A stretch of DNA of 40,526 bases from Spirochaetales bacterium (GCA_017624275.1 JAGANG010000027.1:1-40526), one strand, 5' to 3'. Positions 7,714 to 16,977 are shown, numbered from the stretch's first letter. Made by a program: numbers and translations. Notes: generated from the sequence alone by a model not told the origin.

Positions 7714-8670
7714 ATGCGTTTCATGATTTCGGAATGTACGGTACAAATTACAGATAATAAAATAATGATGGATGTCTGTGGGATAAATCATAAAAATCTC
7801 AAAGTTTTGGAAAAAATTGCAGATGTTTATGTTTCCGGCGGAGCAGAGGAAATAGTTCTTAAAGGAAAAGACGCAGACAAAATAAAAACTCTTTTAGAGC
7901 AATTGATTAATATAGCACAAGCCGGCGGAAATATTTATGCCGGACTGATTGAGGTGATGTATCATCAGGTTTGTTCAAATTCTGATGTTGATTATGAAGA
8001 TGTTATGAAATCTTCTATTAATATAGCAAAAGTTCATAAAACTTTTCAGCCGCGTACACCGATGCAAGGAAAATTAATTCAGGCTCTTTCTGATTATGAT
8101 GTTATTTTTTCTTATGGTCCGGCGGGTACCGGAAAAACTTTTTTAAGTGTTTGTTATGCAGTAAATGCACTTTTAAATAAAGAGGCAGCTAAGTTGATTT
8201 TGACTCGTCCGGTTGTAGAAGCCGGTGAAAGTTTAGGTTTCTTGCCGGGTGATTATACTCAAAAAATTAATCCGTATTTGACTCCGTTGTTTGATGCCAT
8301 AAATCGTATTTTAACACCGGAAATTTATGCGAAACTTAATGCTAAAAATATGATAGAAGTTGCTCCGCTTGCCTATATGCGAGGGCGTACTTTTGAAAAT
8401 TGTATAGTTATTTTAGATGAGGCGCAAAATGCGACGTGTCGTCAAATGAAGATGTTTTTGACGCGTCTCGGTGAAAATGCCAAATTAATTATTAATGGAG
8501 ATGTAACGCAAATTGATTTACCGTATAAAGTAAAAAGCGGAATGGTAGAAGCTTTGGAAGTTTTGCAAGATGTTCCGGAAATAGGCATTGTAGAATTTAA
8601 AGAAAGCGACGTTGTCCGCCATCCAGTGGTAAAGAAAATAATTAATGCGTATAAAAAACATGAAAAATAA
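7714..8670 (+). CDS. PhoH-like ATPase
   Basis: This is a cytoplasmic P-loop ATPase of the PhoH family, often linked with RNA metabolism and commonly encoded next to ybeY, as here. Walker A is GPAGTGKT (135-142) and Walker B IVILDEAQ (231-238); TRPVVEAGE (164-172) and FLPGD are further family signatures. An N-terminal region of about 110 residues precedes the ATPase. No Shine-Dalgarno precedes the ATG at 7714; TTGACA at 7687-7692 and a TATACC box at 7708-7713 lie almost on top of it, so translation may start at the ATG at 7723 from a nearly leaderless transcript. It heads the phoH-pgpH-ybeY-tlyC-TPR run and overlaps the next gene. Confidence 0.92.
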   Translation: MRFMISECTVQITDNKIMMDVCGINHKNLKVLEKIADVYVSGGAEEIVLKGKDADKIKTLLEQLINIAQAGGNIYAGLIEVMYHQVCSNSDVDYEDVMKSSINIAKVHKTFQPRTPMQGKLIQALSDYDVIFSYGPAGTGKTFLSVCYAVNALLNKEAAKLILTRPVVEAGESLGFLPGDYTQKINPYLTPLFDAINRILTPEIYAKLNAKNMIEVAPLAYMRGRTFENCIVILDEAQNATCRQMKMFLTRLGENAKLIINGDVTQIDLPYKVKSGMVEALEVLQDVPEIGIVEFKESDVVRHPVVKKIINAYKKHEK

Positions 8671-10885
8671 AACAGATTTATTTGAATTTAATCCGGGAAT
8701 ATTGTTTACATTCGGTTTTTGGGCAAAGTTTCTTGTTGTTATCATAACCTTTGTGGCATTAAATTTGTTAATGCTGTTTCAAGATTATAATTCCGTTACC
8801 AGAATCAAAATCAGCGATGTCATAAGTAAAGATATTGTTGTAGATGATGATATGAACTACATCGACGAAAAAGCTTCTGCAAGAAATGAAGAAATCTTAA
8901 CATTAAGTAATGTCCCGTGTTATTTCTTTGATGAGCAATATTCGCAAGAGCGTTTGAATGCGATGGAACAGCTTTTGTCTGCATTGCGGGCAAATGTACA
9001 GTTTAATGTTTTGCAAGAGATAGCAACAGAAAATAAAATGGACTTTTCGGAAAATGAATTTAAAGTATTGTCAAAAATTGTACGAGATGACGATGCTTTT
9101 TTAGAACATTTGAAAAGTTACTGCGAAAAGATTTATAAGAACGGAATTATTCATATTGATATGCAATCGGCTTCAAAATTGGAAAATACCGGAATTTTAG
9201 TTTTTTATTCAGCCGAGAGCAGAAAAGTCGATGAAAAATTGACCAGAGAACAAGCGTTAAATTTGGAGCTGGATTTAAAATCTATCCAGCATGATGTAGA
9301 ATTAATGATTCCTAAATTCGGCGAATTTGAGAAAAGAGTTTTGGAAAACTTTTTGATTAATTTTTTTCAACCGAATATATTGCTGGATGTTGAAAAAACG
9401 CAGGCAAACCTTAAAGAAAAACTTCAGCGGGAGCGTAATGTTTATAAAAAGATTCAAAAAGGTCAGATTATCGCTCGTCGCGGAGATTTGGTGACAGAGG
9501 ATAATTTGCCGATGATTAATGCGATATTGCAAAATCAAAAAAGCATTACAACCAGAAATATTTTTTCTTATGCATTATTGAATTTGTTGTTATTTATTTT
9601 TTCATTTGCATTTATACATTTTATAGATTCTAGCTTTTTTAAAAGTACATCAAATGTCATATTTTTGATGGCACTTTATTTAGTGTTTGTCATTTATTTG
9701 ATGATTCCTTTCAGTTTGGATCGTTCCAATTATTATTTTGGGGCGTTGGTTCCGATTTCAATGATTACCATAACGATGATTTTTTTGTATTCAAAGATTT
9801 TTGCCGCAACTATAACAATGTTGTTTTCGGTAACTTGTTTTATTATTTCCGGTTATAATGCGTCCGCATTTTTGTTTGTGTTCTTGTCGGGGATTTGTTC
9901 AATTCTTACTATAAAACATGAAATCAGACGGCGAAGTGATTTGCTTGTTTCCGGGATTTACGTGGCAATATTAAATGCAATAATAGCTTTTACCCTTGCA
10001 TTTGTTGATGGTTTGGAAGTAGCTTCCATAACAAAATTTGCGTTTTTCGGTGCATGTAACGGTTTTGTTTCTTCGGTTTTTGCAGTAGGTCTAATTTCGC
10101 TGGGAGAAAGTTTGTTGAATTTGCCTACAGTTTTTAGATTGCAAGAATTGACTGATACTTCACTGCCGCTTTTAAAAAAATTGTCAGAATCTGCAATGGG
10201 AAGTTATATTCATTCAATAAATGTTGCTAATCTTGCCGAAACAGCTGCAAATGCTGTTCATGCCAACGGATTATTGGCGAAAGTCGGTGCGTTGTATCAC
10301 GATATAGGGAAAATCGGTAACGCTGCGTATTTTACGGAAAACCAAGGAGATTATAATCCCCATGATGATTTACCGCCTACAACAAGTGTGAACATTATAA
10401 AAAATCATGTTAAAGACGGGGTAGAACGTGCGAAAGCTGCAAAGTTACCGCAAAAGGTTATTGATATTATTCATCAACACCACGGTAACGGCTTGATTAA
10501 ATATTTTTATTATCAGGCATTGAAACAAGCTCCGGAAGGGGAGAATGTTTCTGAAGAAACTTTTAGATACAAAGCGGAAAATCCTCAATTTCCGGAAGCT
10601 GCGATAGTTATGATGGCAGACCAGATTGAAGCGATTTCCAGAGCAAGTAAAGATTATACGGCCGAGGGATTTAAATCGATTGTAGATAAAGTTGTTGATG
10701 AAAAATTTAAAGATGAAACTTTGACTAATGCAGAATTGACAATTCGAGATTTGACTAAGATAAAACAGGTGTTTACAAAGTCACTGGTAGGAATGTATCA
10801 TTCTCGTATTGAATATCCGGCTCCGCCTACGGAAAAAAAAGAGACTGCAAATAATGTGGAAGAAGTGACTAAGAAAAAGGAATAA
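8645..10885 (+). CDS. pgpH: 7TM-HD domain phosphodiesterase (PgpH-like, c-di-AMP)
   Basis: This inner-membrane signalling enzyme has the 7TMR-HD architecture. After an N-terminal membrane helix (about 20-45) comes an extracytoplasmic 7TMR-HDED region to about residue 300, then a seven-helix membrane block (about 310-490), and a cytoplasmic HD domain. The HD metal residues are visible as His523 (YIHSINVAN) and His552-Asp553 (LYHDIGKIG), with HHGNG and MMADQIEA further on. Characterised members (PgpH) hydrolyse cyclic di-AMP. Length (746) is usual for the family. Two starts, 8645 and 8660, are possible; neither has a clear ribosome site, and both overlap the end of phoH, suggesting coupled translation. 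ybeY follows after seven bases. Confidence 0.92.
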   Translation: MRIKNMKNKTDLFEFNPGILFTFGFWAKFLVVIITFVALNLLMLFQDYNSVTRIKISDVISKDIVVDDDMNYIDEKASARNEEILTLSNVPCYFFDEQYSQERLNAMEQLLSALRANVQFNVLQEIATENKMDFSENEFKVLSKIVRDDDAFLEHLKSYCEKIYKNGIIHIDMQSASKLENTGILVFYSAESRKVDEKLTREQALNLELDLKSIQHDVELMIPKFGEFEKRVLENFLINFFQPNILLDVEKTQANLKEKLQRERNVYKKIQKGQIIARRGDLVTEDNLPMINAILQNQKSITTRNIFSYALLNLLLFIFSFAFIHFIDSSFFKSTSNVIFLMALYLVFVIYLMIPFSLDRSNYYFGALVPISMITITMIFLYSKIFAATITMLFSVTCFIISGYNASAFLFVFLSGICSILTIKHEIRRRSDLLVSGIYVAILNAIIAFTLAFVDGLEVASITKFAFFGACNGFVSSVFAVGLISLGESLLNLPTVFRLQELTDTSLPLLKKLSESAMGSYIHSINVANLAETAANAVHANGLLAKVGALYHDIGKIGNAAYFTENQGDYNPHDDLPPTTSVNIIKNHVKDGVERAKAAKLPQKVIDIIHQHHGNGLIKYFYYQALKQAPEGENVSEETFRYKAENPQFPEAAIVMMADQIEAISRASKDYTAEGFKSIVDKVVDEKFKDETLTNAELTIRDLTKIKQVFTKSLVGMYHSRIEYPAPPTEKKETANNVEEVTKKKE

Positions 10886-10892
10886 TTAATTT

Positions 10893-11348
10893 ATGGAAGA
10901 AAAGTATTATATAGAATATGAAAATGAAATATATGAAAAGGATTTGCCGAAAAATAATTTGCAAGATTGGATTTCTCAAGTATTAACTGAAGTTGACAGA
11001 GAAGATTTTTCGGTGAGTCTGCTATTTACCGATGATGAAAGAATTAAAGAATTGAACAATAATTATCGAGGAAAAGATACGGCTACCGATGTTCTTTCGT
11101 TTTCCCAAATGGAAGGTGAAGAATTTGGGTTTGAAAACCATTTTTTGGGAGATATTGTAATTGCTGTTCCTTATGTTACCGAACAGGCAAAAAGGCTCGG
11201 TCACAGTGTGTTTGAAGAAGTACGTTATTTGATATTGCACGGAATATTACATTTAATGGGTTATGATCATAATGAAGATGAAGATTGTGAGATGAGTCAT
11301 TTAGAAAAAAATATCTATAAAAAATTAACAGGAGAAACAGTTGAGTAA
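10893..11348 (+). CDS. ybeY: endoribonuclease YbeY
   Basis: YbeY is a zinc-dependent single-strand endoribonuclease needed for rRNA maturation and ribosome quality control. The catalytic signature HGILHLMGYDH holds the three zinc histidines (His116, His120, His126), and the conserved LNNNYRGKDTATDVLSF segment (55-70, Arg59) precedes it. At 151 residues it is normal length. AAAGGA at 10876-10881 precedes the ATG at a slightly long spacing of 11 bases. The end overlaps the TTG start of the next gene by eight bases, in a run shared with a PhoH ATPase, a common partner of YbeY. Confidence 0.95.
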   Translation: MEEKYYIEYENEIYEKDLPKNNLQDWISQVLTEVDREDFSVSLLFTDDERIKELNNNYRGKDTATDVLSFSQMEGEEFGFENHFLGDIVIAVPYVTEQAKRLGHSVFEEVRYLILHGILHLMGYDHNEDEDCEMSHLEKNIYKKLTGETVE

Positions 11349-12165
11349 TTTATTCTCCAATTTGTTTAATAATAAGAATTTATCAGAAATTAAAGAAAAA
11401 TTTAGCGATGAATTGCATATTATAAACAGTGAAGATAAAAACGGTGACGAAGAGCTTTATGCAATGATGCTTAATATTCTTCGGTTACGTAAAGTAGAAG
11501 CAAAAGAAATAATGATTCCCAGAGTGGATTTGCATTGGGTTGATATTAATACATCGATAGAAGATGCCGCAGCAAAGATTGTCAGTTGCGGAGAATCAAG
11601 AATTCCGGTGTTTGATGAAAAACACGAAAATATTGTGGGAATCGTTCATGCAAAAGCTTTATTACGAGTATTGAGCCAGAATTCTAAAGAGTCTTTGGCA
11701 GATATTTTGTTGTCTCCTTATTTTGTGCCGGAAATAAAATCAGCTGATGAACTTTTGGTCGAAATGCGTCAAAATAAAGTGCATTTGGCAGTTATAATCG
11801 ACGAATACGGCGGTGTTTCGGGAATTATATTATTGGATGATATTATTGAACGTATTGTTGGTAATATTCAAGATGAATTCAATAAAGATGCAGAAGATTT
11901 AATACAAATAAGCGAAAAAGAATTCATCGCAAACGGTCGCATTGCGATAACTGATTTAAATGAAATTACGGGATTGTCAATTTCAGCTCCGGATGTTGAT
12001 ACTTTGGGCGGATTGATTTTTACTTTGCTCGGTAGGGTTCCCAAAGACCGTGAGACAATTGAGTATGGGATTTATTTATTTACAATCGAAGCTATTTCTG
12101 GTAGAAAGATTAAAAAAGTCAGAATAGTGATAAAAGAGAATGAGTATGAGAAAACAGAAGATTAG
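11341..12165 (+). CDS. tlyC: CBS-pair and CorC/HlyC-domain protein (TlyC-type)
   Basis: This 274-residue protein has the TlyC/CorC layout without membrane helices: a short N-terminal region, two CBS domains (about 47-175, starting IMIPRVDLHWVD and including IDEYGGVSGIILLDDIIERIVG), and a C-terminal CorC_HlyC domain (about 190-268; GRIAITDLNE, DTLGGLIFTLLGRVP). Relatives were named haemolysins from early work or are linked to magnesium/cobalt efflux; the real role is uncertain, and adenosine-nucleotide sensing by the CBS pair is plausible. Translation starts at a TTG with AGGAG (11330-11334) six bases upstream, inside the end of ybeY. Confidence 0.9.
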   Translation: MSNLFSNLFNNKNLSEIKEKFSDELHIINSEDKNGDEELYAMMLNILRLRKVEAKEIMIPRVDLHWVDINTSIEDAAAKIVSCGESRIPVFDEKHENIVGIVHAKALLRVLSQNSKESLADILLSPYFVPEIKSADELLVEMRQNKVHLAVIIDEYGGVSGIILLDDIIERIVGNIQDEFNKDAEDLIQISEKEFIANGRIAITDLNEITGLSISAPDVDTLGGLIFTLLGRVPKDRETIEYGIYLFTIEAISGRKIKKVRIVIKENEYEKTED

Positions 12166-14029
12166 TTTAGTTTTTGTATTTTTATTTGTTCTTTCGTTGC
12201 CGGTTTTTTCAGAAACGGCAGTGTCATATTATCAAAAAGCAAAAGAGGCTTTTGAGATTAGAGAGGCATACGAAGAAGCTATAGATTCTCTTCGATTGGC
12301 ACTCGAAAAAAATCCTAAGTATCTTGAAGCGTTAAAACTTTTAGCAGAAGTTTATTATGAATCAGGTAATTATGAATATGCTTATACGAATATAAATAAA
12401 GCATTAATTTTTGCTCCGAATCGTTCCGATTTAGTGCTTTTTTCTGCAGATATTGAAACAAAATTGAAAATGTTTGATTTGGCACAGGCAAAATATGAAA
12501 AGATTATAAATGAAGATCCGTTGAATATGGTGGCATTTAACGGATTGGCAAATCTTTATCTTGAGACAGACAGAAAGATTCAAGCCAGAAATACATTGCA
12601 AGATATTCTTAAAGCTGATCCTAATAATTGTAAGGCACTTTTGAAGTTAGCTTTGTATTACGAAAACGAAGATAAAAGCAAGGCTGCCGAATGTTACAGA
12701 AAAAACATTCAATATAATTCATTAGAAGATAAAGTTTATTATGCTTATTCATTGTTTTTATTTAACCAAGGCAAGATTAGAGAAGCTGTAGAACAGATAA
12801 AAACAGCAATTGATATAAAAAATAAAGAATCTTACCAAACGATGTTGGGAAAATATTATTTGTATTTAAATCAACCGGATGAAGCTTTAAAAACTTTTGC
12901 CAAGTTGTCTACCGATGAATCTCTTAATTTTTATTATTTAAGCCATGCATATTCAATGATTGGTGATAGTAAAAAAGCCGCACAAAGCTTGATGAAATGT
13001 TTGGGTATTACATCGGAAGATGAATTTGCAGCGATATTTTTAGATATGACATTGCAAGAGTTTTTGCCGGTATCCGATAAATTGCGAAAACAACGTTCTA
13101 ATTTTTATTACCAAACAGCTATGGAAAATAAAAAGACTTCTTTTTATGATAAATACCTTTATTCATTACGTCGAGCTATAATGCTTAATCCGTACAATAT
13201 TGAAGCAAGACTTGAGCTTGTAGAATATTACTCCAGCAATAATTATCCGGAACGAAGTTTGCGAGAACTTACTTTAGCCGGAGATTTCTCCGATTCTAAG
13301 GAAATTAAAGACAGAATTACGATGGAAAGTAGAAATGCTTCATTTCGATTGGGAAAAGAATGGAAAATTAATCAATATAATGTAGAAAATGAGGTTTGTT
13401 TTATTCCGTTATTTATCAATCAAGAAATTTCAAACTCTCATTATAAAGCAGAAGAAATGTACGCATTATATTTAAAAGAATTAAGTTGCGATAAATATAT
13501 CTATGAAATAGTTCCTTATACAGACAAAAACTATTCAGTTGCGGAAAAAATGGAAATAACTAAAAAATTACCAAATTTTACGCCTTATTTTGTCGATTTG
13601 ATTTTATCAGAAGAAGATATTTCAATCGGAGCAACTTTAATTTTGAAGAATGCGATGAACGGAGAAAAAATTAAAGAATTTCGTACATACCAAACAGGTA
13701 ATGACAGGGTAATTTCGACAGCTTCTTCATTGCTGGCACAGATGGATTCTGTAATTCCGTTTAGAGCTTCATTATTAAAAATTTCCGATGACAGAGCTGT
13801 AATTAACGCAGGTCGTCGTTCTGGAGTAAAGCTGAAAGATTCATATTATATCATAAAGAATCAGAAATATCCGCTTCAGATGGGAACAGTGAAGTATTTG
13901 GTAGATAAGAACAGTATAAAAGGAAACGCAATAGTTGTAAAAGTAGATGAAAATATTGCAGAAATAAAATTTAAAGATAATGATTTTTTCCGTGATATTG
14001 ATATCGGTGATTTTGTAATTCTTTATTGA
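12146..14029 (+). CDS. periplasmic TPR-repeat protein
   Basis: A signal peptide (MRKQKISLVFVFLFVLSLPVFSE) exports this 627-residue protein. It is followed by about eight tetratricopeptide-like helical repeats over roughly residues 25-400 (for example YLEALKLLAEVYYESGNYEYAYTNINKALIFAPN), a middle region without recognised motif, and a beta-rich end (DRAVINAGRRSGVKLKDSYYIIKN ... GDFVILY) resembling a small barrel of the FlgT type. TPRs scaffold protein complexes, so a role in envelope assembly is likely but the partners are unknown. The ATG at 12146 is preferred over 12140 because the AAGAGA sequence then sits about seven bases upstream. It overlaps tlyC by 20 bases and ends the operon. Confidence 0.85.
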   Translation: MRKQKISLVFVFLFVLSLPVFSETAVSYYQKAKEAFEIREAYEEAIDSLRLALEKNPKYLEALKLLAEVYYESGNYEYAYTNINKALIFAPNRSDLVLFSADIETKLKMFDLAQAKYEKIINEDPLNMVAFNGLANLYLETDRKIQARNTLQDILKADPNNCKALLKLALYYENEDKSKAAECYRKNIQYNSLEDKVYYAYSLFLFNQGKIREAVEQIKTAIDIKNKESYQTMLGKYYLYLNQPDEALKTFAKLSTDESLNFYYLSHAYSMIGDSKKAAQSLMKCLGITSEDEFAAIFLDMTLQEFLPVSDKLRKQRSNFYYQTAMENKKTSFYDKYLYSLRRAIMLNPYNIEARLELVEYYSSNNYPERSLRELTLAGDFSDSKEIKDRITMESRNASFRLGKEWKINQYNVENEVCFIPLFINQEISNSHYKAEEMYALYLKELSCDKYIYEIVPYTDKNYSVAEKMEITKKLPNFTPYFVDLILSEEDISIGATLILKNAMNGEKIKEFRTYQTGNDRVISTASSLLAQMDSVIPFRASLLKISDDRAVINAGRRSGVKLKDSYYIIKNQKYPLQMGTVKYLVDKNSIKGNAIVVKVDENIAEIKFKDNDFFRDIDIGDFVILY

Positions 14030-14040
14030 TATTAGACTGA

Positions 14041-14069
14041 TTGTCTTAATTCAAAATTCAGAATATTCT
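14041..14069 (+). promoter_or_regulatory. possible promoter for pyrG leader
   Basis: TTGTCT at 14041-14046 is followed after 17 bases by TATTCT at 14064-14069. Initiation would be near 14075, inside the left arm of the hairpin at 14073-14124, so a transcript from here would meet the terminator before pyrG. Confidence 0.4.
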
Positions 14070-14072
14070 TTT

Positions 14073-14124
14073 CTGTTCTGGTCTTTCTTTTTTACCTAAT
14101 CAGAAAGTTCAGAGCAGTTTTTTT
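14073..14124 (+). terminator. intrinsic terminator or attenuator before pyrG
   Basis: The arms CTGTTCTGGTCTTTCT (14073-14088) and AGAAAGTTCAGAGCAG (14102-14117) pair over 16 positions with two G-U pairs and one mismatch, and seven T follow (14118-14124). It ends the TPR operon. Only 17 bases separate the T run from the pyrG ribosome site (AAGGAG, 14141-14146), too few for a promoter, so pyrG must be reached by read-through or controlled by attenuation. Confidence 0.8.
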
Positions 14125-14153
14125 ATTTTTTGCATTTATAAAGGAGATAGAAA

Positions 14154-15773
14154 ATGAGTAATGTAAAATACGTTTTTGTTTCAGGAGGAGTTTGTTCATC
14201 TCTAGGTAAAGGGATTGCAGCATCATCTATCGGGACTTTGCTGGAGTCAAGAGGATATAAAATTCAAATGGTCAAAGTTGACCCATACATAAATATTGAT
14301 GCCGGTACTATGAGTCCATTTCAACATGGTGAAGTTTATGTAACGGATGACGGTGCAGAAACTGATTTAGACTTAGGAAACTATGAACGTTTTACTAATG
14401 CTTCTATTTCTAAAAGAAATTCAGTTACTACAGGACAAGTTTATCAAGAAGTAATAGAACGTGAAAGACGCGGTGATTATTTAGGAAAATGTGTTCAGGT
14501 AATTCCTCATATAACTGATGAAATAAAACGTCGTATTATGGCTTTTTCTAAAGATTCAGATGTAGATGTGATTATTACCGAAATTGGGGGAACTGTAGGT
14601 GATATAGAGTCTGTTCCTTTTATAGAAGCTGCACGTCAGTTTATTTTTGATGTCGGTCGTGAAAATGTTGTTTTTGTTCATTTGACATTAATTCCTGAAT
14701 TGTCTGCTGCCGGAGAATTAAAAACAAAACCTACTCAACATTCAGTTCAACGTTTGATGGAATACGGAATCTTACCTGATATTCTTCTTTGTAGAATGAA
14801 TCAACCAATGCCGGACGATATGCGACATAAACTTTCTTTGTTTACTAATGTGCCGGTAGACTGTGTTATTCCGGCTATCAGCATGAAAGCAAAAGCTTCT
14901 ATTTATGAAATTCCTTTGGCTTATGAAAAACAAGGATTAACTAAAGCTTTGTTGAAGAAATTAGGGTTCCCATATAAAGAAGGAAAACTTGATAAGTGGC
15001 ATAAACTTTCTGAAGTTATTAATAATCCTAAAGCAGAAGCTAAAATTGCGGTTATCGGAAAATATATAAAATTGCAAGATTCTTATAAATCAATTTATGA
15101 AGCTTTACATCATGCGGCATTTTATAATTGTGCAAATATAGAATTAGTAAAAATAGACAGTGAAACATTAACTGCAGAAAATATTGAAGAAAAATTGCAG
15201 GGTGTTGACGGTATTTTAATTCCCGGTGGTTTCGGTGAACGTGGTATAGACGGAAAAATTGCAGCTGCAAAGTATGCAAGAGAACATAAAATTCCTTACT
15301 TCGGTATTTGTTTGGGTATGCAAATTATGGTAATCGAATATGCTCGCAGTGTATTAGGTTGGGAGGATGCGAATTCTAAAGAGTTTGATCCGGATTCTTC
15401 ACATCCTGTTGTTGCGTTATTGGAAGATCAGCAATATATTGATGCCAAAGGCGGTACAATGCGTTTAGGTGCTTACCGTGGAAAAATAGTTCCGAATACA
15501 TTACTTCATAAAGCTTACGGTTCATTAGAATTAAGTGAACGTCATCGTCACAGATATGAATTTAACAATTGCTACCGTGAAGATTTAGAGAAAAATGGTT
15601 TGAAAATCGCATGTACTACAATGGACGGTCAATTGGTAGAATCTGTAGAATGGTCAGATCATCCGTTCGGAGTCGGAGTTCAATATCATCCGGAATTTAA
15701 GTCTAATCCGTTTGAAGCACATCCGATATTCAGAGATTTTGCAAAAGCTGTTTTGGAGAATAAAAAAGCGTAA
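14154..15773 (+). CDS. pyrG: CTP synthase
   Basis: The enzyme aminates UTP to CTP using ATP and glutamine, the last step of pyrimidine nucleotide synthesis. The N-terminal synthetase domain begins KYVFVSGGVCSSLGKGIAASSIG, with VDPYINIDAGTMSPFQHGEVYV and ITEIGGTVGDIES following. The C-terminal class I glutaminase domain has GGFGERG, the nucleophile Cys386 in GICLGMQ, and the His512/Glu514 pair in QYHPEFKS. The 539 residues are full length. AAGGAG precedes the ATG. The terminator-like hairpin immediately upstream suggests that entry into this gene is controlled; lptC begins on the last base of the pyrG stop codon. Confidence 0.98.
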   Translation: MSNVKYVFVSGGVCSSLGKGIAASSIGTLLESRGYKIQMVKVDPYINIDAGTMSPFQHGEVYVTDDGAETDLDLGNYERFTNASISKRNSVTTGQVYQEVIERERRGDYLGKCVQVIPHITDEIKRRIMAFSKDSDVDVIITEIGGTVGDIESVPFIEAARQFIFDVGRENVVFVHLTLIPELSAAGELKTKPTQHSVQRLMEYGILPDILLCRMNQPMPDDMRHKLSLFTNVPVDCVIPAISMKAKASIYEIPLAYEKQGLTKALLKKLGFPYKEGKLDKWHKLSEVINNPKAEAKIAVIGKYIKLQDSYKSIYEALHHAAFYNCANIELVKIDSETLTAENIEEKLQGVDGILIPGGFGERGIDGKIAAAKYAREHKIPYFGICLGMQIMVIEYARSVLGWEDANSKEFDPDSSHPVVALLEDQQYIDAKGGTMRLGAYRGKIVPNTLLHKAYGSLELSERHRHRYEFNNCYREDLEKNGLKIACTTMDGQLVESVEWSDHPFGVGVQYHPEFKSNPFEAHPIFRDFAKAVLENKKA

Positions 15774-16321
15774 TGAAAAAAAGTAATTTTGCTGTAGTTT
15801 TTATATTCACTTTATTTTGTTTCTTTTCGTGTTCTATGGAAAAATCCGACGCTGATATGGGGCGTGTAGAATTACCGGATATGCTGCAGCAAAATTATAA
15901 ACACAATATTTATAAGAATAAACGAGTTTATCTTGAGGCGGAAATAGGTCTTGCAAAAAGTTTTGAGAAAAAAAATCAAATTGTTTGTGAAGATGTTTAT
16001 GCTCAGATTACCAATACTAAAAATGAGTTGACCATGAAGATAAATTCTGATAATGCAATAATTGATAATGCAGTAGATGAATTTTTATTTCAAAATAATG
16101 TTGTGATTAATAAACTGGATCAAGGGATTACTCTTTATACTGATGAATTGATATTAAATTATAATCAGAATCTGCTAACAAGTGAGGGAAAGATTCGTAT
16201 TCTTAAAGCGGATGGTTCAGAACTTTTGGCAGATTCTATGAAAACTGATTTGAATTCTCAAACTACGGAATTTTCAAAGATTGATATGGATTATTTTTAC
16301 GAGGAAGAGAAAGAAGAGTGA
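15773..16321 (+). CDS. lptC: LptC-like lipoprotein
   Basis: The protein has a lipoprotein signal (MKKSNFAVVFIFTLFCFFSC, acylated Cys20) and a beta-rich body of LptC/OstA type (repeated short strands such as DEFLFQNNVVINK, TLYTDELILNYNQNLLTSEGKIRI), 182 residues in all. LptC links the inner-membrane transporter to the periplasmic LptA bridge in lipopolysaccharide export. Canonical LptC has a membrane anchor rather than a lipid anchor. It starts within the pyrG stop (TAATG) and overlaps the LptA-like gene by four bases (GTGA), so the three are translated together. Treponemes are generally held to lack classical LPS, so the cargo may be another glycolipid. Assignment rests on fold pattern and context. 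Confidence 0.7.
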   Translation: MKKSNFAVVFIFTLFCFFSCSMEKSDADMGRVELPDMLQQNYKHNIYKNKRVYLEAEIGLAKSFEKKNQIVCEDVYAQITNTKNELTMKINSDNAIIDNAVDEFLFQNNVVINKLDQGITLYTDELILNYNQNLLTSEGKIRILKADGSELLADSMKTDLNSQTTEFSKIDMDYFYEEEKEE

Positions 16322-16977
16322 AAAAGTGTTTTATTATTCTTTGTTTTTTTATTACCGTTTTCGCTTATTCTGCACCTCAAAAAAATAAAAAAGTGATTAC
16401 TTTCAAAGCTGATATTGCGTCATATCAAGAGGTAAAGGCTAAAAATGTTTTTAAAGGACAAGGCAATGCTTATCTTGAAATTGATGATTACAAAATTTAT
16501 TGCGAAGAAATAGAAATCCATTTTTTTAAAGACAATAAAGGTGAAGATCAAATAGAAAAAGCTTTGTTTAATAAAACAATTCGTATTTTTAATGATGAAG
16601 AACAAGTTCAAATCGGTGGAGAAGAAGCGGAATATTATCGAGAAGAAAAAAAGTTTGTAATCCGTAATAATGCATTTTATACAGATGCAAAAGATGAAGT
16701 CGCAGTTTTCGGCGATACAATTTATAATTATGATGAAGAAAAGGTTACGATAATTCAAGGGAATTCCAGAATCTACCAGAAAGATATTTTTGCAAAAGGT
16801 GCGTTTGTAAAATACACAAAAAGCGATAAGCAAATGTCAATCAGCGGATTCCCTACAGTACGTAATCAAGGCTCTGAATATAGTGCAAGAAAAATCATTG
16901 TTGATGTTGAGAATAATACTTTTATATTACAAGGGGATTTGAGTGCCGAAATCCTCAATACCGATGATTCAAAATAA
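16318..16977 (+). CDS. lptA: LptA/OstA-like periplasmic protein
   Basis: A signal peptide (MKKCFIILCFFITVFAYSA) precedes an OstA-like beta-jellyroll region rich in short strands (VFKGQGNAYLEIDDYKIYCEEIEIHF; KKFVIRNNAFYTDAKDEVAVFGDTIYNYDEEKVTIIQGNSRIYQKD), as in LptA, which forms the periplasmic bridge for glycolipid transport. The start is GTG, in the GTGA overlap with lptC. The lptB ATPase, usually next in line, is not present here; ilvD follows instead with its own signals. At 219 residues it is of normal size. The LptA call is by fold pattern and linkage to the LptC-like gene. Confidence 0.72.
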   Translation: MKKCFIILCFFITVFAYSAPQKNKKVITFKADIASYQEVKAKNVFKGQGNAYLEIDDYKIYCEEIEIHFFKDNKGEDQIEKALFNKTIRIFNDEEQVQIGGEEAEYYREEKKFVIRNNAFYTDAKDEVAVFGDTIYNYDEEKVTIIQGNSRIYQKDIFAKGAFVKYTKSDKQMSISGFPTVRNQGSEYSARKIIVDVENNTFILQGDLSAEILNTDDSK

